A stretch of DNA of 64,000 nucleotides from Bacillus sp. FJAT-28004 (GCF_001280845.1 NZ_LGHP01000001.1:2256435-2320434); one strand, 5' to 3'. Numbered from the stretch's first letter, positions 35,757 through 44,583 are shown. Numbers and translations are program-made. The notes: generated by a model from the letters alone, not told the origin.

Positions 35757-36776
35757 ATGGATGGAAAGAAAATAACGCTAAAAGACATTGCACAAACCAC
35801 AGGGCTATCTGCGAATACAGTTTCAAGAGCTTTAAAGGATAAAGATGACATTGCCGAAGCAACGCGCAAGATGATCCAAGGCGTTGCGAAGGAAATGGGG
35901 TACGTAGGCAACTCCTCGGCGGGTTCCCTTCGGTCGGGACTAACACGAACGATCGCGGTCATTGTTGGCGACGTAGCGAACCCCCATTTTGCCATCATGG
36001 TCAAAGATATCGAGAAGGCTGCAAGAAAGCATAACTATACGATTATCGTCCTAAATACGGAAGAAGATAATGAATTGGAAGAGAGAGCCGTCTATACCGC
36101 GATTGGCAAAAACGTCGATGGAATCATCATTTGTCCGGCTCAACATAGCTCTGATAATATTCGTTTCATTCTAAAAAACGGTATCCCTTTCGTGTTGCTA
36201 GGCCGACGATTTGTGGACGAGACGGATTTCGATTACGTGATTAGCGACGATTATAACGGCGGCTATCAGGCGACTCGCCATCTTATCGAAGTGGGGCATC
36301 AAAAAATACTGCTGCTTAATGGGCCGTCCCGCATCTCAAGCGCCAGAGACCGGTTAGAGGGATACAAGCACGCATTGAAGGAGCATGGTATACCTGTAGA
36401 TAGCAAACTTATTACGGAAAACGGAGTTTTGACGGGTGATGCGAGAAAAACGGTGAAGGAGCTTGTAATGGAAGGGCCTGACTTCACGGCTATCTTTGCG
36501 TTCAATGATGTATTCGCATGGGAAGCCATCTATATGATCCGAAAAATGGGATATCGCGTTCCAGAAGATTTTGCCGTGATTGGATTCGATAATATTCAGT
36601 CGAGAAACTTCTTTCCGTTTTCATTGTCCTCCATCAGTAATTCCAAAAGCAAGATGTCACGTCGAGCCTTGGATATTTTATTGAACAAAATCAATAATCC
36701 GATGTACCAGAACAGATTTCATGAAACCGTTGAGACACGGCTGATTTTGAGGGAAAGCACACGCAGTTACGTATAA
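35757..36776 (+). CDS. LacI-family transcriptional regulator
   Basis: A 339-residue repressor: an N-terminal LacI helix-turn-helix (ITLKDIAQTTGLSANTVSRALK), a hinge region and a periplasmic-binding-protein-like sugar domain ending FHETVETRLILRESTR. ATG 35757 is chosen over 35736 because GAGGAG (35741-35746) lies before it. It sits in the middle of a locus in which three promoters share one palindromic motif, so it is the best candidate binder. No copy of the motif precedes its own gene, so it may be cotranscribed with the importer genes. Confidence 0.92.
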   Translation: MDGKKITLKDIAQTTGLSANTVSRALKDKDDIAEATRKMIQGVAKEMGYVGNSSAGSLRSGLTRTIAVIVGDVANPHFAIMVKDIEKAARKHNYTIIVLNTEEDNELEERAVYTAIGKNVDGIIICPAQHSSDNIRFILKNGIPFVLLGRRFVDETDFDYVISDDYNGGYQATRHLIEVGHQKILLLNGPSRISSARDRLEGYKHALKEHGIPVDSKLITENGVLTGDARKTVKELVMEGPDFTAIFAFNDVFAWEAIYMIRKMGYRVPEDFAVIGFDNIQSRNFFPFSLSSISNSKSKMSRRALDILLNKINNPMYQNRFHETVETRLILRESTRSYV

Positions 36777-36799
36777 TGGGAAGTCGTTCAAAAAATCTG

Positions 36800-36868
36800 T
36801 TGACAGCTATTTGAGTACAATGTTAACTTTACATTAACGATAATGTTACCATTAACATTATCGTTAAT
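36800..36868 (+). promoter_or_regulatory. dehydrogenase promoter with LacI-type operator C
   Basis: TTGACA (36800-36805) and TTAACT (36823-36828) are 17 bp apart. Directly behind is a 36-bp palindrome (36833-36868) whose 16-base arms ATTAACGATAATGTTA and TAACATTATCGTTAAT are perfectly complementary around CCAT. It is the most complete of the three sites and lies over the transcription start region, as for a repressor. Confidence 0.75.
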
Positions 36869-36984
36869 AGTATTCGGAGATGAGTTTATTCAACTTATGG
36901 ACGTACATATCCTGCCAAAGTTATAACCGTTTCCGTGGTCTAATAATCGATTTATTACGTGGATGAGAGGGAGGAAGGAAACGA

Positions 36985-38022
36985 ATGACAACAGTTAAAC
37001 ATGTACCGCAAACGATGACGGTACCGCTTTTTGTGGGGCAGGGGAAGATCGAGTACGGAGAAAAGCAAGTGCCTGTCCCGGGGCCGGGTCAATTATTACT
37101 TGAGGTAAAGGCGAACGCGCTTTGTGGTTCTGATCGGAGTCAGTTTTTCGAAGGCACGCATACGACACCTGGGCACGAAGCTGCTGGCATCGTTGCGGCA
37201 GCAGGACCGAATACAAAGACTGCCCTAGGCACGCCAGGCGTCGTATTTTTAATGGATTTCTGCGGTGAGTGCCGCAACTGCCAGCTAGGTTTCACGAATC
37301 AATGCCTCGGTAAGCGAGCGGACTACGGGTTCTCGCATGACGGCGGCTATGGTCCTTATATGGTCGTCAACGAAAATGTGTTTTTTGCAGTTGATCCGTC
37401 CATTCCGCTTACCGAAGCGACTATGCTCCTCGATATTATGGGAACGGGTGGACATTCTATCAAACGCGCACAGCTCGTTCATCCTGATGTGGGCTCGGTA
37501 TTGGTAGCAGGAGCAGGGCCAATCGGCTTAGGCGTGCTTGCAATGGCGAAGCTGTTGTTGGGAGAAGAAACGCCAGTCTTTATTATGGACTTTGTGCAAT
37601 ACCGCCTGGACGTGGCCGAAAAGATGGGGGCGATTCCTGTCAATCTCGCAAGCGAAACCATAACGGAGGCCATCCATAAAATCGGTCTTAGTGGCATCGA
37701 CATTGCAATCGATACAAGCGGCAAGACGGCAGGACGGCAGACAGCATTGGACGCATTAAATCAACGAGGAGTTCTCGTCTGTGTGGGGCACGGACAAGAA
37801 TTGAACCTGCAAGTATCAAGCGATCTCATTGCAACGGAACGCGCGGTGCTCGGTAGTGAGTATTTTCAATATAACGAATTAGAGGAAAATCATCATTTAA
37901 TAAAAGGAAATCTGTCATATTTGAGTCAAATCATAACGCATCGCTTCGGTATAGACAAAATCCAAGAGGCATATGAGCTGTTTTTCAACGGTGATACGGG
38001 TAAGGTGATTATCGAACTGTGA
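36985..38022 (+). CDS. zinc-dependent medium-chain sugar/polyol dehydrogenase
   Basis: A 345-residue MDR dehydrogenase. Catalytic zinc residues Cys in LCGSDRS and the His-Glu pair in TPGHEAAG are present, and the structural-zinc cysteines in CGECRNCQLGFTNQC are complete. GAGPIGLGVLAMA is the nucleotide-binding loop. It oxidises a sugar, sugar acid or polyol with NAD(P)+. It is under operator C and overlaps the next oxidoreductase gene by four bases, so both serve one pathway, probably an oxidative side route for the imported sugar. Confidence 0.9.
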   Translation: MTTVKHVPQTMTVPLFVGQGKIEYGEKQVPVPGPGQLLLEVKANALCGSDRSQFFEGTHTTPGHEAAGIVAAAGPNTKTALGTPGVVFLMDFCGECRNCQLGFTNQCLGKRADYGFSHDGGYGPYMVVNENVFFAVDPSIPLTEATMLLDIMGTGGHSIKRAQLVHPDVGSVLVAGAGPIGLGVLAMAKLLLGEETPVFIMDFVQYRLDVAEKMGAIPVNLASETITEAIHKIGLSGIDIAIDTSGKTAGRQTALDALNQRGVLVCVGHGQELNLQVSSDLIATERAVLGSEYFQYNELEENHHLIKGNLSYLSQIITHRFGIDKIQEAYELFFNGDTGKVIIEL

Positions 38023-39050
38023 GCCGGCCAAACAAAGTGAAGGTCGCGCTCGTCGGTGCAGGTGGCAAAGTGAATCGTCTCGGATTGTCAGCAGGATTCA
38101 ATGCCCCCGGGAGCTGGGGTCTTCAGCATGCGCGCATTTTCGCTACGAGACCGGATGTTGATTTCTGCGCTATTGTTGGAAGAAACCCGGAGATGACGCA
38201 GGGAAAAGCGAGAGAATATGGCACGAAGGGGTACGTAAGCATTGAAGAGATGTTAAAGAAGGAAACGCCTGACTTGGTAAGCATGTGCCTACCGAATCAA
38301 GGGCATTTTGAAGCGACCCTTCAAGTCATTCAGGCAGGAGTTCCTTTATTCGTCGAAAAACCGCTCGTCTTTGACCTTAGGGAAGCCGATGTGCTTCTGA
38401 ACGAAGCGGCGAAACGAAATGTCTTCTTCGCTATTAATTTCAATCATCGCTTTGCGAAACCGGTGCAGCTTGCCTATGAAGCCATTAAGGCCGATCGGTT
38501 AGGCGAGCTAACCTTTGCTTCATGGAGATTCGGAGGAGATGGCGCAAGTGACCATTTGCACGCGAATCTGATTGAGACGCAATGCCATGGATTCGATATG
38601 CTGGAGCATTTATGCGGGCCGATTGAATCGGTCATGGCGGAAATGACGGATAAAACGGGAAACGGATATCGCACACTGTCGATTACATTGCGGTTCGCAA
38701 GCGGAGCGGTGGGCAGCTTGATCGGTACTTATGATTCTTCTTATGCTTATCCGGACACGCATCGCCTGGAGTTAGACGGGACAAAAGGACGTTCTGTCAT
38801 ATACGATACGGTGAAGCGATACACCTTTCACTCGGTGGGTAATGAAATCGGTGAAAGCTGGGAAGCAGGATATTTCAACGACGAGGATCGTGATTTCCAT
38901 CGGACCTTCGATAAACACGTTGATGCATTGCTTCATAGCCTAAGGGAGAAGCAGCAGCCACCAGTCGACGCTAAAGCAGGCTACAGGGCGTTATTAATTG
39001 CGGAAGCAGCAATTCAATCTTTTGAAAGCGGTAGACGAGTAATGGTTTAG
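38019..39050 (+). CDS. Gfo/Idh/MocA-family oxidoreductase
   Basis: A 343-residue enzyme with an N-terminal Rossmann fold (VALVGAGGKVNRLG, an unusually extended glycine loop), EKP in VEKPLVFD, and the C-terminal alpha/beta domain with the HGFDMLEHLCG active-site region. The start GTG overlaps the previous stop (GTGA). The family acts on sugars, inositol or keto-sugars with NAD(P). Coupled to the zinc dehydrogenase, it suggests a two-step oxidation-reduction of one sugar. A strong terminator follows. Confidence 0.9.
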   Translation: MSRPNKVKVALVGAGGKVNRLGLSAGFNAPGSWGLQHARIFATRPDVDFCAIVGRNPEMTQGKAREYGTKGYVSIEEMLKKETPDLVSMCLPNQGHFEATLQVIQAGVPLFVEKPLVFDLREADVLLNEAAKRNVFFAINFNHRFAKPVQLAYEAIKADRLGELTFASWRFGGDGASDHLHANLIETQCHGFDMLEHLCGPIESVMAEMTDKTGNGYRTLSITLRFASGAVGSLIGTYDSSYAYPDTHRLELDGTKGRSVIYDTVKRYTFHSVGNEIGESWEAGYFNDEDRDFHRTFDKHVDALLHSLREKQQPPVDAKAGYRALLIAEAAIQSFESGRRVMV

Positions 39051-39060
39051 CGTATTTTTA

Positions 39061-39116
39061 AAAAAGCCGTTGATTTTCAGGAGTATGTCCTGAATTTCAT
39101 TCGGCTATTTTTTATT
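39061..39116. terminator. terminator of the LacI-locus operon
   Basis: AGCCG/CGGCT outer stem (39065-39069, 39102-39106) with an inner TTCAGGA/TCCTGAA stem, flanked by A and T runs. It serves both the oxidoreductase gene and the convergent LysR gene. Confidence 0.8.
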
Positions 39117-39156
39117 TGAAATAGAAATATTACTCGCTGTACTTCAACGCATGATT

Positions 39157-40050
39157 TCACTTCTTTTTCTGAAGCTCAGCTTCGATAAATCGAACCCACT
39201 CGCGAGAGGCAAAAGATAGATACTTATCTTTGCGCCATATCATCGATAATTGCCACGGAATCGCAGGTTGAACGACGGATAGCGTAGCGAAGCGTTTAGG
39301 GTCAAGCTGCCTACATATTCCTTCTGGCAAAAGAGTGACTCCGTATTTAGCTGCGATCATTTCGGTCATAAAATCCCATTGGGAGCTCTCAAACACGATT
39401 TTAGGCTCAAATCCTGCTGCCACACAATGCTCTTTAATTAGATGATGGATCGTAAAGTCTTGGCGAAACATGATGAAAGGCTCTGATTCCAACTGAATCA
39501 TCTCGATTGTATTTTGAGCTGCTAGTTTATGTTCAGCGTGGACAACAAGCCGCAGATTTTCATTAATGCAAGGAAGGACATGATATCGTTCGACATCCTT
39601 TACTGGTAGGATGACCATGCTGAAATCCAATTCACCATTTAAGATATCTTGCTCTAAGCTTTTCCCGCCTTGTTCAATCATTTGCAAGCGAATTTGCGGA
39701 TAGTGAGTTAAAAACTTCTCGATAATCGACGGTAAAAAATAACTGCCTACCATAGGAGGAATGCCGAGACGCAGCGTTCCTTTCTTTAATGTGACGACCT
39801 CTTCCAATTCACTCGACATATCCTCGAACGATTGAATGATATGTTTCGCTGAACGGAGAATGGATACACCAGCATCCGTTAATTCGATCTGTTTGGCTGA
39901 ACGATCAAGAAGCTGTACCCCAAGATCCTCCTCCAGCAGACGAACCATTTTGGACAATGAGGGCTGAGTGACATGCAGCTTGCGTGCTGCCTGTGTAAAA
40001 CTGCCGGCTTCGGCGACAGCGACAAAGTAATTTAAATGTTTAAGGTCCAT
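39157..40050 (-). CDS. LysR-family transcriptional regulator
   Basis: A 297-residue LysR regulator: an N-terminal winged helix-turn-helix (FVAVAEAGSFTQAARKLHVTQPSLSKMVRLLEEDLG), a linker helix, and a two-lobed effector domain. It resembles CynR/CidR-like members. It is divergent from the acyl-CoA thioesterase gene, its likely target, but there is no direct evidence of the effector. Confidence 0.92.
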   Translation of the reverse strand: MDLKHLNYFVAVAEAGSFTQAARKLHVTQPSLSKMVRLLEEDLGVQLLDRSAKQIELTDAGVSILRSAKHIIQSFEDMSSELEEVVTLKKGTLRLGIPPMVGSYFLPSIIEKFLTHYPQIRLQMIEQGGKSLEQDILNGELDFSMVILPVKDVERYHVLPCINENLRLVVHAEHKLAAQNTIEMIQLESEPFIMFRQDFTIHHLIKEHCVAAGFEPKIVFESSQWDFMTEMIAAKYGVTLLPEGICRQLDPKRFATLSVVQPAIPWQLSMIWRKDKYLSFASREWVRFIEAELQKKK

Positions 40051-40109
40051 TTGGGTTGCTCCTTCAGCTTTAGAGCAGGTTTAAAAACTATGCTGCTTTA
40101 TGAGTACCT

Positions 40110-40133
40110 ATAGTGAAAAGGAATGAAAACTAT
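40110..40133. promoter_or_regulatory. possible LysR binding site
   Basis: ATAGT and ACTAT (40110-40114, 40129-40133) form a short spaced inverted repeat in the LysR/thioesterase intergenic region, as for a LysR T-N11-A type box. The arms are only five bases, so chance is not excluded. Confidence 0.3.
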
Positions 40134-40216
40134 GCGATATATGTATTTTACCTATATATGAGTTGGGTGTAAACTTAGCGTTATCGAAAAATTTTATGAA
40201 GAAAAAAGGTGTTACC

Positions 40217-40831
40217 ATGAATGTATTAGAAGAATTAGTTGTGCCTTTATCATCAAGGCCAGCATCAGCATCACTAACCATTAAGGAATCGATCGTCCTG
40301 CCGCCAGATACCAATCATCACGGAACGATTTTTGGTGGAAAGCTTATGGCATATATAGATGATGTGGCTACGATTGCCGCAACTAAGCATGCTCGTCGTC
40401 CTGTTGTTACGGCTTCAACTGACTCCGTCGATTTTCTTCACCCCGTAAGAAAAGGCGATGCTGTAAGCTTATCCGCTTTTGTTACTTGGTCACATAAAAC
40501 ATCCATGGAGGTGTTTGTCCGAGTAGTGACTGAGGATTTGCTCACTGGTGGACGCAAAGTATGTGCTACCTCATTCTTAACGTTTGTTGCATTAGGTGAA
40601 GATGACAAACCAACGGTCGTACCGGGCGTACAAGCCGAATCAGATGAAGAGCGCTTATTGTTCTCTACTGCACCTGACCGTAAAGAGGCGAGACGTATAC
40701 GCAGACAAGAGAGCAAGCATTTCGCTAACTATATGGGAACAGATTATGCGTTTAAAGAAACACAAGCCAAAGCCGTACCGCAGCATTCAATTAACAAAGG
40801 TTACGAATCTGCTTGGGGCTCGGATTGGTAA
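40217..40831 (+). CDS. hotdog-fold acyl-CoA thioesterase (YkhA-like)
   Basis: A 204-residue hotdog enzyme with the family motif NHHGTIFGGKLMAYIDD (about residues 33-49) and DSVDFLHPV. It cleaves acyl-CoA to acid and CoA. ATG 40217 is chosen because AAAGGTG lies just before it; the longer frame from 40163 has no site. Length is that of a single-domain YkhA protein with a basic C-terminal tail (RKEARRIRRQESK). Probably controlled by the divergent LysR. Confidence 0.88.
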   Translation: MNVLEELVVPLSSRPASASLTIKESIVLPPDTNHHGTIFGGKLMAYIDDVATIAATKHARRPVVTASTDSVDFLHPVRKGDAVSLSAFVTWSHKTSMEVFVRVVTEDLLTGGRKVCATSFLTFVALGEDDKPTVVPGVQAESDEERLLFSTAPDRKEARRIRRQESKHFANYMGTDYAFKETQAKAVPQHSINKGYESAWGSDW

Positions 40832-40853
40832 AAATATAAGTGGGTTACACAAA

Positions 40854-40882
40854 GCTGCTGTGAATGATCACAGCAGTTTTCT
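40854..40882 (+). terminator. terminator behind thioesterase gene
   Basis: CTGCTGTGA (40855-40863) pairs with TCACAGCAG (40868-40876), four-base loop, then TTTTCTTG. Confidence 0.85.
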
Positions 40883-40986
40883 TGTTTGCTTCAGTTAGAA
40901 AAATTGACCTGTATGTTTTTGGAAATAGGGATAACCTGTGACCGCATATCTTTTAATGAGCAGAAATTCGTTTAAAGGAGCATGCG

Positions 40987-41412
40987 ATGCATAATGCAGG
41001 GACATTTTTTTTGAAGCTGATCCTTAATCTATTTTCGCTTCTTTTTATTTTTCCCGCTATCCTGTTCTCCATTCTAGTGCTTTTTCTAACGGATAATTTA
41101 AAATCTGGCATGGTGATGCTCATATCCGCTTTGATTCTCCATAGTATCGTCAAACTCAGCAGCATCAATCATTCCTTTTCACGAGAAGATCATTATTACT
41201 CAATAGATCACTTAGAACGTGAATCATTTGGTAAGTGGCCAAATACTAAGGAGACACCACCGCCACTTGATGAAATTTATCGAGATATTGATTGTTGGAA
41301 TGGAGAAACAGAGGCATTGTTCCGCATCATTCGAGAACGTGATCAGGGCATTGAATTAGAACAATGTTCCACGCAATGCAGAAATTGTAAGCAGGATGAG
41401 CGTAAACGATAA
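40987..41412 (+). CDS. small membrane protein of unknown function
   Basis: A 141-residue protein with two transmembrane helices (about 8-32 and 36-54) and a soluble acidic tail containing the cysteine pair CSTQCRNC near the end (about 127-134). AAAGGAGCATGCG precedes the ATG. I do not recognise the family. The CxxxCxxC tail could bind metal. Single gene before the zinc-finger protein gene at 41547, with no clear link. Confidence 0.7.
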   Translation: MHNAGTFFLKLILNLFSLLFIFPAILFSILVLFLTDNLKSGMVMLISALILHSIVKLSSINHSFSREDHYYSIDHLERESFGKWPNTKETPPPLDEIYRDIDCWNGETEALFRIIRERDQGIELEQCSTQCRNCKQDERKR

Positions 41413-41546
41413 CGGGAAGAATAAGCTTCTCATCGATGTTAGGATGGTTAACAGCAAATATTACCAGCCTAATTAATAAATATTAATGACATAATACCCC
41501 CGAATTCATATAAGATATGCGAAAGATATGTAAATAGGGAGGTTAT

Positions 41547-42452
41547 ATGATCATGGAAAAGAAACGCTGCTTGTTCTGTTCTGAGATCGTACCCATCGAA
41601 GAAAAAGGTGAGTATGACCGCTATTTGGGCTGCTGCTGCGCACCGGGAAGTTATTACAGTTTATTGAGAGATAGTTACCTTGCCATAAACTCATTGTCCT
41701 ATCCAATAAAAAATAAACGCTTTCCCATTATATCGGGGTACATTAGAGAACAATTAGATTGCGGTAAAAAGGTTACCCTTTCGATTGATGACTTAGAAAC
41801 GATTGAAAAAGCTCCGCATATTCCATTAACCATTGAAGATAAAGAAGGACGGCTTCTGCAATATTTATATCGAAATTCCGATGTGCCAGGACAATCGATT
41901 ATTATTCAGCCGCTATCGCAAAACTTCAACTTAACGTATTCTCCAAACCTGCAAGAGCTCGTTTATATTGTGGAGAAGCTAAGGGAAGGGCAATTCATTG
42001 TCAGAGAAGGAATTAACTTTAAGCTTACGGAGAAGGGTTGGAACGAAGCGGCAGCAAGTGCAGGGGGCAGGAAGCTAAAAACATGCTGTGTGCTGTTGTC
42101 AGATAATCAAGATTTGAAAGAAGAATGGTTCGAAAATGTATTTCCCAAGTTAGAGCAGTTCGGTTATTTGCCTTTCATGTTTCAACAATCAGATGTGGAA
42201 GGCATTGAATATCATGCAATGACCAAGCTCACAGACAGTAAGCTCATTATTGCGGATATAACGAACCATTCGCCGGAAGTTTATTTTACAGCAGGTTATG
42301 CGCTTGGTAGAAATATAGACGTCGTTTGGACGATGAAAAGCACTCAGACGGACGAGCTGTTCGTTCAACCAGAGTCTATAAGGCCAATCATGTGGGCTAA
42401 TGTGGAGGAATTGACAGGGCTGCTTCAACAGCGGTTAAGTTTTAAGAAGTAG
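41547..42452 (+). CDS. zinc-finger / winged-helix / NDT-like protein, function unknown
   Basis: A 301-residue protein. An N-terminal CxxC (RCLFCSE) and CCC (LGCCCAPG) look like a zinc finger. The middle (about 95-170) resembles a winged helix (LQELVYIVEKLREGQFIVREGINFKLTEKG). The C-terminal part (about 175-295) resembles the nucleoside 2-deoxyribosyltransferase/TIR-like fold (CCVLLSDN, LIIADITNHSPEVYFTAGYALG). In active members the last motif usually carries Glu before the glycine (YELG-type); here it reads YFTAG, so catalysis by that residue is doubtful and a ligand-sensing role is possible. AGGGAGG precedes ATG 41547 by four bases; ATG 41553 is an alternative. Confidence 0.75.
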   Translation: MIMEKKRCLFCSEIVPIEEKGEYDRYLGCCCAPGSYYSLLRDSYLAINSLSYPIKNKRFPIISGYIREQLDCGKKVTLSIDDLETIEKAPHIPLTIEDKEGRLLQYLYRNSDVPGQSIIIQPLSQNFNLTYSPNLQELVYIVEKLREGQFIVREGINFKLTEKGWNEAAASAGGRKLKTCCVLLSDNQDLKEEWFENVFPKLEQFGYLPFMFQQSDVEGIEYHAMTKLTDSKLIIADITNHSPEVYFTAGYALGRNIDVVWTMKSTQTDELFVQPESIRPIMWANVEELTGLLQQRLSFKK

Positions 42453-42480
42453 AAGATATGCAATTATATATAGAAGCATT

Positions 42481-42520
42481 ACACAAAACACACGCTAAAA
42501 AAGGTGTGTTTTGTGTTTTC
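42481..42520. terminator. bidirectional terminator
   Basis: A perfect 13-bp stem ACACAAAACACAC / GTGTGTTTTGTGT (42481-42493, 42504-42516) followed by TTTTC, between two convergent genes. Confidence 0.85.
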
Positions 42521-42546
42521 ATAAATAGACAATTTGTACTCTACAA

Positions 42547-42840
42547 CTAGCTGCACATGGTAGTTGGTTTCAAGGCTGCATTAAAAGCAGCTCGATTCTC
42601 CCACAGAAATGAGTGGATTTGACTAGACTCTTCAAAGAAATACTCTTGCTCGTCCAAATAATCTTCACCTAATCCATGAACGCTGAATCGATCCTCGCTG
42701 TTATTCATCAAAGTCCACTGGCCACCGCGTTTTCGATCTGCAAACACGAAATAAAACTTTTGACCGGAGGCATCCCACTGGGCTAATTCCTTGAAGTTTT
42801 CTAAAATAAATACAATATCATTTTTCTTTTTGATCAACAT
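42547..42840 (-). CDS. small conserved protein of unknown function
   Basis: A 97-residue soluble acidic protein, predicted alpha/beta (IVFILENFKELAQWDASGQKFYFVFADRKRGGQWTLMN). GAGGAGATGAACC lies before the ATG on the minus strand. No family recognised. It is a single gene ending at a terminator. Confidence 0.7.
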   Translation of the reverse strand: MLIKKKNDIVFILENFKELAQWDASGQKFYFVFADRKRGGQWTLMNNSEDRFSVHGLGEDYLDEQEYFFEESSQIHSFLWENRAAFNAALKPTTMCS

Positions 42841-43061
42841 GGTTCATCTCCTCTTTCTTTATAAAAATTATTGTCATATTAGCGTGTATGCTTGCATAAG
42901 AACAAAACAAGAATATACGATTTCGTCAAAAAAGTATGTCAAACGGTAGGAACGAATTATAGGATTGTTTGACGAATATTGCCGTACTTGATATATGGAA
43001 AAATCAGTTATACTATTAATGTCTAAATAGCATTAGCGGTTGGAAGAAAGGGCGTGTGCGA

Positions 43062-43598
43062 ATGACCATTTATTTTGCGCTTTTACGGGGAATTAATGTG
43101 GGCGGTCATAACATGATAAAAATGGCGGAGCTTAAACGAATGTTCGAGGAGCTCGGCTACGAGCGAGTGCAAACGTATATCAATAGCGGGAATGTGATTT
43201 TCGAATCAAGCGAAAATGTAATTACAATAGAGGATCAAATAGAGAGGGAGATCAGTAAAGTATTTGGATTTAATATCGCTACAATATTGAGAACGGCAGA
43301 TGAACTATCAAGCATTATTGATAAATCACCATTCGGGGAGCTTGTCTTGACGGAAGGACAAAGCATTCATCTCACTTTATTAAAAGAGGCGCCCACACAA
43401 GAACAAATCGATAAACTGCCCGTTGTAGACCAAGGCGATGACGAATATCATATAGACGGCAAAGAAATTTATGTGCTTTATCGAAACAGCATACTTGACT
43501 CCAAGCTGCTTAAAAAATTTCAGAATCTGCTCCCAGCTACAGCCCGGAACTGGAAAACGATTATGAAGCTCGATGCCATGGCGAGAGCATTAAAATAA
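43062..43598 (+). CDS. DUF1697 family protein
   Basis: A 178-residue protein starting MTIYFALLRGINVGGHNMIKMAELK, the hallmark of DUF1697, with TYINSGNVIF and the C-terminal RNWKTIMKL. The family folds as two alpha/beta domains; its function is unknown. ATG 43062 is preferred to GTG 43056 on spacing from GAAAGGG. Single gene with its own terminator. Confidence 0.9.
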   Translation: MTIYFALLRGINVGGHNMIKMAELKRMFEELGYERVQTYINSGNVIFESSENVITIEDQIEREISKVFGFNIATILRTADELSSIIDKSPFGELVLTEGQSIHLTLLKEAPTQEQIDKLPVVDQGDDEYHIDGKEIYVLYRNSILDSKLLKKFQNLLPATARNWKTIMKLDAMARALK

Positions 43599-43615
43599 TT
43601 GCGGCGATATCCAAT

Positions 43616-43672
43616 AAAAAAAGGACAGGGCAGCTATTCTGTTAGAAAAATAGAGCCCTATCCTTTTTGGCG
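43616..43672. terminator. bidirectional terminator
   Basis: AAAAAGGACAGGGC pairs with GCCCTATCCTTTTT (ending at 43668) with one mismatch. It lies between the convergent DUF1697 and VOC genes. Confidence 0.8.
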
Positions 43673-43684
43673 ACGATTGTTTTT

Positions 43685-44113
43685 TTATACGCTCGTTCCT
43701 TCACTTTCATGGCTGAATTGCCACAAAATACCAAGCTTGTCCTTCAATTGGCCGTAGGCTTTACTCCAGAACGTTTCTTGGAGCTCCATGCCGATAGTGC
43801 CGCCTTCTTTTAACTTATGAAATAATGTAGTTATTTCATCCATGTTTTTGCTAACGACTGCAAGGCTAATATTATTCCCTTCAATAAAGGGCATGCCAGG
43901 AAAAACATCAGAAAACATAATGTTGCTTCCCAAAATGTTTAAACGAGCGTGCATGACTAAGTTTTTTGCTTCCTCAGGAAGCGGATACTCTGGATTTGGC
44001 GGATTATCTCCGAAGGTAGTGAAGTTTGTGATTTCAGTTCCAAACACTTGAGCATAAAACTCGACTGCTTCACGACAATTTCCATTAAAATTCAAATACA
44101 CATCAACTGCCAT
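43685..44113 (-). CDS. VOC-superfamily PhnB-like protein
   Basis: A 142-residue glyoxalase-fold protein (DVYLNFNGNCREAVEFYAQVFG, MHARLNILGSNIMFSDVFPG, GQLKDKLGILWQF) of the PhnB/3-demethylubiquinone methyltransferase-like subgroup. The usual catalytic metal ligands of glyoxalase I are not all present, so the reaction is unknown. Single gene. Confidence 0.88.
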   Translation of the reverse strand: MAVDVYLNFNGNCREAVEFYAQVFGTEITNFTTFGDNPPNPEYPLPEEAKNLVMHARLNILGSNIMFSDVFPGMPFIEGNNISLAVVSKNMDEITTLFHKLKEGGTIGMELQETFWSKAYGQLKDKLGILWQFSHESEGTSV

Positions 44114-44284
44114 TATTATTCACTCCTTCATGGTTATTGGTTCATTATTGCTCCAATATTTTCATTCCAATTGTATCATTAGATTGCCTGGAATCAAATT
44201 TTTTTTTGAGAATATCTCATGTACCATCCTAACTTTGGAAAAAAGAATCAAGGATGCATTTTTACTGGATTATTCAATAGAAAA

Positions 44285-44320
44285 AGGAAAACCACAAGGC
44301 CCATGATCTGGTCCTTGTGG
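44285..44320 (-). terminator. terminator of tiny membrane protein gene
   Basis: CCACAAGG and CCTTGTGG (44292-44299, 44313-44320), with extra inner pairs, are followed on the minus strand by TTTTCCTTTTT. It ends the gene at 44367. Confidence 0.75.
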
Positions 44321-44366
44321 AGAAATTAACAGTCTCAACGTCTTCAGGGACGTTCAGACCTTCTTA

Positions 44367-44516
44367 TTAGTATCCTTTACCATAACCGCCGCTACCAACT
44401 CCGCCGACACCGCCGTATCCGCCGAATCCGCAACTGCAAGCGATAATCACCAAGAGAATAAACAGGACTAGGATTGTTCCTAAGTTCGAGAAAGCTCCGC
44501 CAACGTGACCAGACAT
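44367..44516 (-). CDS. tiny one-helix protein of the YjcZ/tiny-TM sporulation type
   Basis: A 49-residue protein with one hydrophobic helix (GTILVLFILLVIIACSC) and a Gly/Tyr-rich C-terminus. GGAGGTGCATTT precedes the ATG. Four close relatives lie at 52.8-53.6 kb with the same core. The family is widespread in spore formers; members are thought to sit in the spore or forespore membranes. A sigma-K-like promoter lies 36-67 bases upstream of its start and a terminator behind it. Confidence 0.85.
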   Translation of the reverse strand: MSGHVGGAFSNLGTILVLFILLVIIACSCGFGGYGGVGGVGSGGYGKGY

Positions 44517-44551
44517 TTTTAAATGCACCTCCTAACGATTAGGGTACTGTG

Positions 44552-44583
44552 TAATTTATGCAAGCTGGGTGTTTGATGATTGG
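44552..44583 (-). promoter_or_regulatory. sigma-K-like promoter of tiny protein gene
   Basis: On the minus strand CATAAATTA fits the sigma-K -10 CATAnnnTA. Exactly 16 bases upstream of it ends CCAATCA, whose ATCA resembles the -35 mACm. On the plus strand GATTGGGT fits the GerE consensus RWWTRGGY. Three related genes have the same layout. Confidence 0.6.
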
